DNA of 19,003 bases from DASSBR01 sp035688265 (lineage in GTDB: Bacteria; Pseudomonadota; Gammaproteobacteria; Natronospirales; DASSBR01): NCBI GenBank assembly GCA_035688265.1, contig DASSNE010000012.1:1-19003 (forward strand). The letters are read 5' to 3'. Of the stretch, positions 1 through 7,582 are shown piece by piece; positions within the stretch are counted from its first letter, which is position 1, and each line of letters opens with the position of its first letter. The notes beneath the pieces are model-generated. The model was not told the origin of the DNA. It saw only the letters and a list, made by a program, of their open reading frames with translations, and did no database searches. A program made the position numbers and the translations under genes.

Positions 1-34
1 TCGTAATCGTTTTATCCTGCACCCGACAGGCCAT
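1..34 (-). CDS. Possible 5' end of a gene running off the left edge
   Basis: On the minus strand an ATG at 34 opens a frame reading MACRVQDKTIT up to the window edge. It follows an AAGGAG Shine-Dalgarno-like sequence at a plausible distance. Only 11 residues are visible, so the product is unknown. It could be the next gene of the leftward train. The start lies inside one arm of a 10-bp inverted repeat (24-33/88-97), so the good ribosome-binding context may be chance. Confidence 0.25.
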   Translation of the reverse strand, partial: MACRVQDKTIT

Positions 35-97
35 TGGCTGGCTCCTTTCTTTGAATCGTCGAACAATCCATCGAAAGGATACGCCGGTGGCCTGTCG
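24..97. repeat. 10-bp perfect inverted repeat, 54-bp spacer
   Basis: CGACAGGCCA at 24-33 is the exact reverse complement of TGGCCTGTCG at 88-97. Pairing stops at both ends of the arms. It lies just beyond the stop of the truncated DUF3553 ORF and spans the candidate start at 34. It could be an RNA hairpin with a long loop, a pair of protein-binding sites, or the ends of a tiny element. No target-site duplication is obvious. Confidence 0.4.
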
Positions 98-106
98 CTT
101 TCTCGC

Positions 107-211
107 TCAGACCAAATTACAGAAGGGATGATGCACTAGCGCGAGAACTTCGCCGAGTCCCCAGTCATCTTTTGACGGGTGCCTCACCCTGTCACCCTTT
201 TTGTAGTCCAT
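107..211 (-). CDS. Truncated DUF3553-like small protein (34 aa)
   Basis: The frame starts at ATG 211, preceded by GAGGAAAAGAG, an acceptable ribosome-binding context. Its first 24 residues (MDYKKGDRVRHP, then DDWGLGEVLA) match the start of the DUF3553 domain: a GD-x-V-x-HP motif followed by WGLG-x-V. DUF3553 proteins normally continue with a basic/hydrophobic strand and an acidic F-x-x-AGE-type segment. Here the reading changes to LVHHPFCNLV and stops, and neither other frame restores the domain. DUF3553 has no established function; I regard it as a small beta-barrel-like module sometimes joined to DNA helicases. I read this as a remnant at the tail of the leftward train, broken near 133-140. 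It is possibly non-functional. Confidence 0.5.
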   Translation of the reverse strand: MDYKKGDRVRHPSKDDWGLGEVLALVHHPFCNLV

Positions 212-248
212 CTCTTTTCCTCATATTCGGATAACTCATCATTCCGCT

Positions 249-332
249 TCATCCTCGACCTCGAATCCGGCCATTTCCGGGAATCGTGTAGATGGCATCG
301 CGCCAAGCCTGCTCAAGTTCCGCATCCATCAT
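249..332 (-). CDS. Very small ORF (27 aa) with strong RBS, possibly frameshifted
   Basis: A perfect AGGAGG (complement of 342-347) sits 9 nt upstream of tandem ATG codons at 332 and 329. The frame reads MMDAELEQAWRDAIYT and then becomes low-complexity (IPGNGRIRGRG) before the TGA at 249-251. In a neighbouring frame the same DNA reads FPEMAGFEVEDEAE and stops at 239, an acidic ending typical of small soluble proteins. One base deleted around 275-290 would join the two into a protein of about 31 aa. I do not recognise the family. The strong RBS and position between the 189-aa gene and the DUF3553 ORF support a real but tiny gene. Confidence 0.4.
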   Translation of the reverse strand: MMDAELEQAWRDAIYTIPGNGRIRGRG

Positions 333-437
333 CCGACTGTTCCTCCTACCAGCTTATGGCCAGCTCGCCACTTCGGGCACCCCAGACGCCCTGCAAAGCC
401 ATTCCCCGTGCTTTCCCGGCAATCATTGTAGTAGCCG

Positions 438-1007
438 CTATCCAACCAGCGGCTTCAATCGGTAGCCGCCTGGATACTCGAAAAAGATTTCGCCCTTTGC
501 CGCAACATCATCCGCTCCTTCAATTAGGCGCACCCCGCTCCAGTACCTGACCGCATCCCTCACTTCATCCCTGAATGGGTAAAGTGCGGCGGTTTGAAAT
601 AGCCCCTCGACATCATCCTTTCCAAGGCAGGGCAAAAACAGGCGCCCCGCTTCGCTCTTTTCAGACAATGGCAGACTGAGCCATTGAGCGCCCAGCAATT
701 TCATCAGCAGCTTCTTAAGGGAGCGGCATTCAGGATGGTACTTGGCATCGTCGTAGTCAGTGAGTTGGGCGATGGTGTGTGCGCCAAGGAACTCCACCTC
801 GAATGCTATTGCATCTCCGTGGACGGATTCGATCGCAAGCTCGCGGCTCGGACTGGCAAAAGCACTTCGCCGGCGATCGGGATACTCTTCCGGCCGTACC
901 CATTCCCAAAGGTTATCGACAACATAGGGCACGTTCGCCGGGTGCCTTAAGGTTTGATGCGGATATTGCACGCCGTTTTTTGGCTGTTTGCGGGCGCGAT
1001 AGATCAT
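438..1007 (-). CDS. Unknown 189-aa protein, possible ADP-ribosyltransferase-like fold
   Basis: A soluble protein with no signal peptide or membrane segment. The start at 1007 is preceded by GGGGGA about 9 nt upstream. Visible blocks are Y3-R4 near the N-terminus, NVPYVVDNLWEW at 25-36, RRRSAFASPS at 45-54, and GEIFFEYP at 172-179. The order arginine block, S-x-F-A-S block, then an E-x-x-x-E segment near the C-terminus resembles the R-S-E layout of ADP-ribosyltransferase folds, including RES-type toxins. This is pattern reading, not a confirmed family match. The gene begins 49 nt after the HD gene stop and is the last full-length gene of the leftward train. If it is an ART, it could be the effector of the locus or a toxin paired with a neighbour. 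Existence of the gene is likely; the function is open. Confidence 0.65.
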   Translation of the reverse strand: MIYRARKQPKNGVQYPHQTLRHPANVPYVVDNLWEWVRPEEYPDRRRSAFASPSRELAIESVHGDAIAFEVEFLGAHTIAQLTDYDDAKYHPECRSLKKLLMKLLGAQWLSLPLSEKSEAGRLFLPCLGKDDVEGLFQTAALYPFRDEVRDAVRYWSGVRLIEGADDVAAKGEIFFEYPGGYRLKPLVG

Positions 1008-1056
1008 TTTCTGCGTTCCCCCAATTCAAGCACCCCAATGTACGTGCAATAAATCG

Positions 1057-1656
1057 TCACGCCGACTCCTCGGCGATTCCGACCTCAATGCCGGTTTCCG
1101 CCACAATGGCGGCGACCGTCCGGGCGAGCTCTTCAACCAGCGCCTGGTGCATTCGCCGCTGTCGGAATACGGATGTCAGCTGCTGGTAATACCAGATCTG
1201 CCCATCGCGTCCAACATTGAAGCGGCTCCAGAGGGCTTCTCCCTGCTGCCGATAATCAGTCAGGATCGACCGGGCGTTGTGAAGCTTGTCAGCCGCCGAG
1301 ACGAGAATCACCGATGATGGCGCCGTCTCAAGGTGCTTCAGGTAAGCTTCCTTGCGCGCCCGCCACGGCGGCTTGGGGACGACGTCTGTGTCGCTACAGG
1401 CTTCAACGATGGCGGCGACGTTCTCACCGAACCGCTGCCGGATTTCTTCCAATGTCGACTGCCCGCCCTGGTCTTCGACCGCGTCGTGAAGTAATGCGGC
1501 GATCGCCTCGTCTTCTGAGCCCCCGTACTCAAGTACCAGTGCGCAGACGGCGAGAAGATGGCTGATGTACGGGATTCCGGAGCCCTTCCGCATCTGTTCC
1601 TGATGCAGGTCGGCCGCATAGGTCAAGGCTTCCTCAAATCGTTTGGATAGAATCAT
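1057..1656 (-). CDS. HD-domain (p)ppGpp hydrolase-like protein (MESH1/SAH type, 199 aa)
   Basis: This resembles the hydrolase half of RelA/SpoT alone, with no synthetase, TGS or ACT domain. Motifs are RKGSGIPYISH (metal-ligand H33), LLHDAVED (H57-D58) and SAADKLHNAR (D123), matching the HD residues of SpoT and of small alarmone hydrolases. Those enzymes remove the 3'-pyrophosphate of (p)ppGpp with Mn2+. I chose ATG 1656 because the homology starts there (MILSKRFEEA). GGAGGGAG just upstream lies inside the 3' end of the helicase gene, whose stop is only 2 nt away, so the two are probably translationally coupled. A longer frame from 1887 would overlap the helicase and has no family support. The substrate here could be an alarmone or another nucleotide. 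As the partner of a defence-like nuclease it might act as nucleotide sensor, effector or antidote. Confidence 0.88.
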   Translation of the reverse strand: MILSKRFEEALTYAADLHQEQMRKGSGIPYISHLLAVCALVLEYGGSEDEAIAALLHDAVEDQGGQSTLEEIRQRFGENVAAIVEACSDTDVVPKPPWRARKEAYLKHLETAPSSVILVSAADKLHNARSILTDYRQQGEALWSRFNVGRDGQIWYYQQLTSVFRQRRMHQALVEELARTVAAIVAETGIEVGIAEESA

Positions 1657-1658
1657 TT

Positions 1659-4600
1659 TTATGCTCCCTCCATAACAGGTGGGCTCCTGGTGACATTGCT
1701 CCTGATCAGTCTCGCGAGCACGTTCAGTTGTCGGATGTTTTCCGGATTTTTTGCCGGCGCGGCCAAGAGCCCCGGGTTGCCGACGACAATTGCCAGGCAT
1801 TGGGCCCGGCTGACGGCAACATTCAGACGGTTCCGGTCGAGAATGAATCCAAGACCCCGCGGTCCGAATTCGCCGGGGCTCGCGCACAACGAGACAAAAA
1901 CCACGGCCGCCTGCTGACCTTGGAACAGGTTGACCGAGCCCACGCGGGCGCTCGACGGCAGTATGTCCCGCAGACGCCTGACCTGAAGGTTGTAGGGACT
2001 CACATACAGGAAATCGTCAATCGTGAGCGGCCTCTCCCGATCACCGTCACGAAAAGTGGTGCCGATAAGCTTGTCTGTGAGGTCGGCGATAAGCTCCGCC
2101 TCCTCCGGACTGTCCTGGCAGTTCCCGTCGTGCTCAACCGGCAGGTAGACCAGTCCGTTAAGCGTCGGCAATTCGGCTGGGCCGCCGCCGACCGCGTCGA
2201 TCACACGGCTCTTGGTGGTCGACGCTGGGTGCAGGCGGGACGCGTAGCTCAGGTCCGAAACGAAGGCGCAAATTTCAGGACGAAGCCGATAGGTAACAGG
2301 CAGAAACAGACCCTGGTCTTCGGCCAGCACATCGGCACCGTCGAGCGCGTACTCCAGGCACGACTGCCCGCCGCAACCAGGATGGCTTCCCTGGATAACT
2401 TGCGGCAGTTGTTGCGGGTCGCCGATCAGGACAAGTGATCGAGCGACGGGTGACAGCGCCACGAGATCCGCCAGCGCGAATTGCCCCGCCTCATCGACGA
2501 AAAGGTAGTCGAACTCGCAGACGGCATCTTCGCGCGCGAAGAAGAAGTGCGTGCCGGCGACGAATCGGGCGTCCTCATGCCACTCTTCCCACTTGAAGGC
2601 TGTGGCGCAGGGCACCGCCTCCTCCAGTTCGTTTCTGTCGTTACCTTTGAATTGGCAGAAAAGGGGTGTCGCTTTCCGCTCCCCGCCGATATCCTCAGCG
2701 GCCTTCCCGACTGCGCGCACGAAGTTGCGCACCACCTCGTGCGAGCCTGCCACCATGCCGACGCGCTTGCCGGACTCGACCAAACGCGCGGCAATACGCG
2801 CGAAACTGTGCGTCTTGCCGGTGCCCGGCGGCCCCTGTACGCAGAGCGCAAAGTCGCTTGCCTCCGCCAAGCGCCGGGCGATCTCGTCAGCATTGATGCC
2901 ACCCTCGGTGACAACTCCGGGCGTCGCATTCGCGACCGGCGGCTTTGCGCGCTCGACGAAGCGTCGAAGCGCCGGCGGCACCGGCTTGTCGGCAAGCGCC
3001 GCCTGCGCGAGTTCCAGCAGGCGGACCAGGAAGCCTGTCGGGTCGGGCGGGTTCGGCTTGAGAACAATCGTCACTGGCGGCAATTCGTCGGGGGAGACGC
3101 GCGCCGCCAATTTCTTGTTCGTGATTTTGAGCTTGATGTGTCCCGACTGCTCCAGTTCGGTAATCTCGCCATCCGCGCCCCACCCCGCCTCGTCCTGCCA
3201 CTCGATAACTTCCGCCCGGTCTCCAACTTTGAATTCGCAATCCTGCTCGGGATCGAAGCTGAAGGTAACGCTGCTAGAACGGGACCTGCCCCCGACCGCC
3301 TGACAGGACTCGAAGCGGGCGGCGGCAATGGCATCGCCGGCATCATGTAACTCGTCCGCATCGGCATCCTTGAGTTCGAAGTACCGCCACCAGATCGGCT
3401 TGGCCTCACGTTCGTGGTAATTGAGAACGTCGGCGAGGACTTTGCAGACGGCGTCGTTGGACGTCGCCGCCTTCTCGCGAAGGAGCAACGCATGGTCACG
3501 CAAAGCCTGCTGCAACGCCCTTCTCCGCGCCGCCTTTTCGCTCAAGGGCCGCTCTTCGGCTTCCGCAGCCTCGTCATCATCGTCGGGCACATCCTCTGCC
3601 GCGCTGTCAGCCACCTCCGGCTGGTTGGCCCGCAACCAGTCGGCCAGTTCCAATGTCGAATCGCAGTCGAGCCGGTTGTACTTCATGATTTCGTCGAGGA
3701 TCTTTTGCGCCGCTTCGCGGCTCTCGGCATCATCGGTGCCGCAGAGCTGGCGGTAGCGGTCGTACTGGATGACGGAATCACCCGCCGTGGTGACCTCGCC
3801 CTCCCGCGCGCCAAGGTAGAGATGTTCCACCGATTTCAACGAGTAGTTGGGCTCGCCGATCCGCAGGGCGTTGCGTACGACGCTATACAGATCCACAAGC
3901 ACGCTTTCGCGCAACAGCGTATCCACTTCGTCCAGATACACATCGTGACGGGAGGCCAACGCCTTCAGCGCCGCATTCTCGTAGGCGGCATAGTGATAGA
4001 TGTGCATATCCGGGTGCTGACACCGCCGCCCGAGAATCCACTCCATGAATTGCGTGAAGGACTTGCGCTCCTCATCGAAGCTGTGCGCCCAGAAGGCGCG
4101 AAACTGCCGTTCGCCATTTTCGACGTAGCTCACGCCCAGCAGATATTCCAGCCGCTCGTCCTGCATCGGGTCGCCCTCGATGTCGAAATAGACATCACCT
4201 TCGGGATCGGGCGCTGGTAACGCGGCAAATCCGAGGCCCGGCCGGCATTCGTCCGGCTCAAGCAGCGCCCACGCCGGCGTTGCTTGGGGATCAGCCTCCC
4301 TCGACAAGCGCGTGGCTAACTGTAGAGCCGCCTGGCTATGGAGCCGCGCAAACCGCGCTGGGTCGATCCCCGTAACGCGGCGCTTGCGGGTGTTCGCCAA
4401 TCCTTCGAGGGTGGTGATTCCAGCCGCTTTCAGGCAGTTGATCTGGCGGCGCGTGATATTGGCAACTTGCACGAGATGGTCGCTCGCAAGCCAGAGCCGC
4501 TCGGCAGCGCCGGACCAGCGGCCATGATCGGCGCCGATTTCCGGTTCGGGACGCGGTGCGCCGGCTTCGCAGAGCGCCATGAATGCCAGGAACTCGTCGC

Positions 4601-5156
4601 GCTTATAGCTGTAGTAATCGAAGTACTCCGGGACGTGAAAGCGCACCTCGCTGCCGTCGCCGAGAATTACGCCGGCGGTCAGGATGCGTTCGCCGGTCAT
4701 GTGTTCAAGCATATCGACGTAGGCGCAGAGCTGAATGAGGTACTCGGGTTTGACGTGCTTTGAAAGCTTTGTATCCCAGACTTCGTACCCCGATCCGTCC
4801 GCCGAGCGCTTGAGGAAATCGGCATAGCCGCCAAACGGTCCATTTTCGAGGCAGGCTTGATAAATGACATCTGCGCCGCCCTCGATAGCTTCAAGCGTGT
4901 CGGCACCGGTGTTTTCGCGATCCAGGGCGATAATGTTGAGGCCACCATCGCGAAGCGCGGCCAGGTAATCACTCTCATGCTCGCCACCACGTCTCGCTAG
5001 CAGCGTCAGGAGCGGATCAGGCTTATCCAGTTCGGCAGCCAGCGCCGGATCGTCCAGCAACCGCCGATCCATCCAGCTGAGGAACGGGCTGCGGGTGAAA
5101 TTGACGAGGTCGGTCGGCGAGAAGCGAACTTCGCGCGTTTTCGGGTCCCGCCTCAT
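1659..5156 (-). CDS. TM0106-type RecB nuclease / RNase H-like exonuclease / SF1 helicase fusion (1165 aa)
   Basis: Three enzymatic modules are visible. Residues 1-200 form a RecB-like PD-(D/E)xK nuclease: GGYADF (D113), WDTK (D128, K130) and the YLIQLCAY motif (Q142). Residues about 320-510 form a DEDD/RNase H-like exonuclease: YFDIEGD (D325, E327), HYAAYENAAL near 388, NRLDCDS (D497, D499). Residues about 750-1145 are a UvrD/Upf1-like SF1 helicase: Walker A GPPGTGKT at 775-782, FVDEAGQ at 886-892, GDPQQLPQ at 912-919, TYRLRP at 955-960, FQGQ at 1078-1081 and NRLNVAVSRA at 1109-1118. An acidic linker (520-540) separates nuclease and helicase parts. This matches the TM0106 family of RecB-like nuclease-helicases. 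The likely role is ATP-driven unwinding and degradation of nucleic acid. The start overlaps the upstream stop (ATGA at 5156-5153) without a strong RBS, implying coupling. All key residues look intact. Confidence 0.9.
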   Translation of the reverse strand: MRRDPKTREVRFSPTDLVNFTRSPFLSWMDRRLLDDPALAAELDKPDPLLTLLARRGGEHESDYLAALRDGGLNIIALDRENTGADTLEAIEGGADVIYQACLENGPFGGYADFLKRSADGSGYEVWDTKLSKHVKPEYLIQLCAYVDMLEHMTGERILTAGVILGDGSEVRFHVPEYFDYYSYKRDEFLAFMALCEAGAPRPEPEIGADHGRWSGAAERLWLASDHLVQVANITRRQINCLKAAGITTLEGLANTRKRRVTGIDPARFARLHSQAALQLATRLSREADPQATPAWALLEPDECRPGLGFAALPAPDPEGDVYFDIEGDPMQDERLEYLLGVSYVENGERQFRAFWAHSFDEERKSFTQFMEWILGRRCQHPDMHIYHYAAYENAALKALASRHDVYLDEVDTLLRESVLVDLYSVVRNALRIGEPNYSLKSVEHLYLGAREGEVTTAGDSVIQYDRYRQLCGTDDAESREAAQKILDEIMKYNRLDCDSTLELADWLRANQPEVADSAAEDVPDDDDEAAEAEERPLSEKAARRRALQQALRDHALLLREKAATSNDAVCKVLADVLNYHEREAKPIWWRYFELKDADADELHDAGDAIAAARFESCQAVGGRSRSSSVTFSFDPEQDCEFKVGDRAEVIEWQDEAGWGADGEITELEQSGHIKLKITNKKLAARVSPDELPPVTIVLKPNPPDPTGFLVRLLELAQAALADKPVPPALRRFVERAKPPVANATPGVVTEGGINADEIARRLAEASDFALCVQGPPGTGKTHSFARIAARLVESGKRVGMVAGSHEVVRNFVRAVGKAAEDIGGERKATPLFCQFKGNDRNELEEAVPCATAFKWEEWHEDARFVAGTHFFFAREDAVCEFDYLFVDEAGQFALADLVALSPVARSLVLIGDPQQLPQVIQGSHPGCGGQSCLEYALDGADVLAEDQGLFLPVTYRLRPEICAFVSDLSYASRLHPASTTKSRVIDAVGGGPAELPTLNGLVYLPVEHDGNCQDSPEEAELIADLTDKLIGTTFRDGDRERPLTIDDFLYVSPYNLQVRRLRDILPSSARVGSVNLFQGQQAAVVFVSLCASPGEFGPRGLGFILDRNRLNVAVSRAQCLAIVVGNPGLLAAPAKNPENIRQLNVLARLIRSNVTRSPPVMEGA

Positions 5157-5383
5157 ACCGTTTCGCGATCGAGCTGCGCGACACGCAACGCCTCGAGCTC
5201 CGATTCAGGCCATCCGCCAGCTTGGTACGGCACGCGAAGATACTCGGTGTAGCGGCTATCGATGGTCATTCCCCTGCAGTGATTATTCGGATAAGGCACA
5301 TAATACATCCTGTTCTTCGGGTGTCTTTGTCGCTCAGTATGACCGGCACCTGCGACAATTCGCGTCGCACCCTTTGCCTTCAT
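5153..5383 (-). CDS. Small unknown protein (up to 76 aa) preceding the nuclease-helicase
   Basis: The frame ends in an ATGA overlap with the nuclease-helicase start. It contains MYYVPYPNNHCRG in the middle and RYTEYLRVPYQAGGW followed by an acidic ELEALRVAQLDRE helix. No signal peptide, membrane helix or known motif is visible. The start is uncertain. ATG 5383 has no RBS, ATG 5308 (MYYVPYP) has a GAAGAACAGG stretch upstream, and ATG 5269 (MTIDSRY) has AGGGGA too close. The overlap with the next gene is the best evidence that at least the C-terminal 38-51 residues are translated. It could be a small partner of the helicase or only a leader that couples its translation. Confidence 0.5.
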   Translation of the reverse strand: MKAKGATRIVAGAGHTERQRHPKNRMYYVPYPNNHCRGMTIDSRYTEYLRVPYQAGGWPESELEALRVAQLDRETV

Positions 5384-5458
5384 AGGCGGCCGGGCGCTTG
5401 TCGAACAAACGTCGAGCCGATCCGGGTTGTCCTTTCCTGAAAAGCATCCAGGATTCGC

Positions 5459-7558
5459 TCACTGAATGAAGCCAATCGCCACTTTGGCACCTTCTTTCAG
5501 GGCACATTCGGCCACCAAGGCATCAACCAGAGCACCCGCATCTTTGATAGGCCGGAACCTGGCTTGCCTGATGGCGGCCGCGAAATCGCCAGGCGTCAGA
5601 TTGGGCATTGAACCCAGGCGCGCCAATTCCTGCTCCCCGGGCTGCCCGATATCCAGCTCCCGGCAATAGCGGTGCAGCATGTCCCAGCCTTGCTCAGGCC
5701 TCATATAGTCGAACTTGACCTTGAGGTCGAACCGCCGCAGGGCGGCTTGATCGAGCCCGTCCACCAGGTTCGTCGAAGCGATGAAAACACCGCCGAACGA
5801 TTCCATCTGCGTCAGCATCTCGTTAACGAGGGTGACTTCCCAACCTCGCTGAGCCTGGCGTCGATCCTGCAAAAAGCTGTCGATCTCGTCGATCAGCAGA
5901 ATGGCGCCTGCCTGTCCCGCTTGCCGGAATGCCCGCGCGATGTTTTTCTCGTTGCCCCCGACCCACATCGACATCAGGTCGGAGGCGCGCTTCACGATCA
6001 GCGGGAGTGCCAGTTGCTCCGCCAGCCAGCGGGCGAAGGCGGTTTTGCCTGTGCCGGGCGGTCCATAGAGACAGAGGCGCCCTGCTTTCGCCCGGGCGAG
6101 ACCGGCCGCGAGTTCCTCGAGATCGGCGTCCGCGCGCACGAATGCCGGATCATAGACCTGTGGCAACCGGTTCGGATCCTGGCGGCGGACCGGCTTGTGC
6201 CCCTGGGCCTCGAGCGTATTGTTGATCAACAGCTCGAAAGCCTCGGATCTTCCGGACGCACCCAGCTCATCGCCCACGGCCCGGGCCACGGTAGCAGCGC
6301 GCGTGATTACCGCCGGCGCGAGTTCCTCACATTCGGCGACGCGCTTCAATGTTGCAGCGTCGATCATGCCCGAACAGGCTTTTTGCAGAATTCGTTCGCG
6401 CTGGTGCCTGGGCGGTACCGGCAACTCGAAGATCATGTCGAAGCGGCGCACGAAGGCCGGGTCGAGGCCCTGGACCGAGTTGGACAACCACAGGGTCGGC
6501 ACGCCGTTGTCCTCGAGCATGCGGTTTACCCAGCCCTTGCGCTTTTGCGCGATGCTCCGGTGTCCGAAGAAATGGTCCGTGTCGCTGAACACGTCTTCGG
6601 CCTCGTCGAAGACAATCAACGATTGGCGGCGCTCGAAGAAGCTTTGGGCCGCCCGGAAGGCGCGCAGGCGGCGTTCGCCGTTGATGGGATCGCCATCGTC
6701 ATCCTCGCTCGCGACCTCGAACAGCTCGCATCCATGTTCCTCGGCCAGCACCCGCGCAAGCTGGCTCTTACCGGTGCCCGGCGGCCCGTAAATGAAAACA
6801 TTGACGCCCCTGCGCTTGTTATCAGACGCGTGAGCGAGATAGGAGCGCAGCACGGTGAGGCGCGAGCCCACATGCTCGTAGTCGGCAAAGGTCAACTCCG
6901 CGGGCGCCGCCGGCATGACCATGTTGCGCAACAGCGCGACCGGATCGGCGTCGGGCGCCGCCACGGAGTCCGCAAAGCTCTCAGACAGCAGGTCCAGCTT
7001 GTTCCGCAGCGGCATGACGCCGTTGCGGTCGACCGACACCAGGCCGGATTTGGTCAAGGCGCCATTGGATCCCAGCGACTGCCGGATATCGCCCTCGGGC
7101 AAATCCAGGACTACCGACAACACCTGGCACACCTTGGCCGACGACAGCGCGCCGAGTAAATCCGCCGCGTCATCGAGCAGCGACTCGTTGTGGATGGACA
7201 CGGCGAATTCGAGGACGCGGCAGTCCGCTTGGGTGAGATTGACGAGCGCGGCCAGCCTGGCCACATTGGCCGCCAGCTCCGGTGACACCGTGGCGCTGCC
7301 CCACTTGCGTTCCGCGAGTCGGTGCTGCTCGCGCAGCGCCTTGCGGACGACCGCTGGGTCGAATTCATGGCGCGGCGGATCGATCCATTCGGCGAGGCCA
7401 ACCGCCTCGGCAATGGCATCATTGCAAAAGCTGTGTGACGAAATTAAGCGCTGGTGGCCTCCGAGGGGCACAAGCATGCGCAACAGCCACAGGCGCGCGA
7501 TGTCCGGCAGGTCCGAATCTGCAATGCCCTGGCGACGATGACGGCGAAAGTTGGCCAT
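5459..7558 (-). CDS. Tandem AAA+ ATPase, p97-like unfoldase candidate (699 aa)
   Basis: The helical N-terminal region (about 1-230) is unfamiliar. It is followed by two AAA+ modules. Module 1 has Walker A GPPGTGKS at 258-265, Walker B LIVFDEAED at 314-322, sensor N360 and arginines R371-R372. Module 2 has GPPGTGKT at 499-506, ILLIDEID at 553-560, sensor N597 and arginines R608-R609. Module 2 also carries MWVGGNE at 531-537, which matches the aromatic pore-loop pattern of p97/FtsH-clade unfoldases. Module 1 shows an acidic SEDDDGD stretch there instead. Both ATP sites look intact. The likely activity is a hexameric ring that pulls on a protein, possibly remodelling a partner from the same locus. 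GGGAG six nt before ATG 7558 supports the start. It lies 24 nt after the XRE gene and 75 nt before the 76-aa gene. A housekeeping chaperone role cannot be excluded. Confidence 0.85.
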   Translation of the reverse strand: MANFRRHRRQGIADSDLPDIARLWLLRMLVPLGGHQRLISSHSFCNDAIAEAVGLAEWIDPPRHEFDPAVVRKALREQHRLAERKWGSATVSPELAANVARLAALVNLTQADCRVLEFAVSIHNESLLDDAADLLGALSSAKVCQVLSVVLDLPEGDIRQSLGSNGALTKSGLVSVDRNGVMPLRNKLDLLSESFADSVAAPDADPVALLRNMVMPAAPAELTFADYEHVGSRLTVLRSYLAHASDNKRRGVNVFIYGPPGTGKSQLARVLAEEHGCELFEVASEDDDGDPINGERRLRAFRAAQSFFERRQSLIVFDEAEDVFSDTDHFFGHRSIAQKRKGWVNRMLEDNGVPTLWLSNSVQGLDPAFVRRFDMIFELPVPPRHQRERILQKACSGMIDAATLKRVAECEELAPAVITRAATVARAVGDELGASGRSEAFELLINNTLEAQGHKPVRRQDPNRLPQVYDPAFVRADADLEELAAGLARAKAGRLCLYGPPGTGKTAFARWLAEQLALPLIVKRASDLMSMWVGGNEKNIARAFRQAGQAGAILLIDEIDSFLQDRRQAQRGWEVTLVNEMLTQMESFGGVFIASTNLVDGLDQAALRRFDLKVKFDYMRPEQGWDMLHRYCRELDIGQPGEQELARLGSMPNLTPGDFAAAIRQARFRPIKDAGALVDALVAECALKEGAKVAIGFIQ

Positions 7559-7582
7559 AGAGTCTCCCGTTTGTTGGTGAGA

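Noticed and set aside
179..550. A 123-aa plus-strand open frame at the left end
   Set aside because: Its composition is not protein-like, it lacks an RBS, and it lies antisense to the better-supported small minus-strand genes and the 3' end of the 189-aa gene.
1657..1887. N-terminal extension of the HD protein to ATG 1887
   Set aside because: The extra 77 residues overlap the nuclease-helicase coding region and read as arginine/proline-rich shadow sequence. The RBS GGAGGGAG and the homology both support 1656.
5672..7159. A 495-aa plus-strand open frame
   Set aside because: It is wholly antisense to the tandem AAA+ gene, whose motifs are unmistakable. Long antisense frames are common in GC-rich genes.
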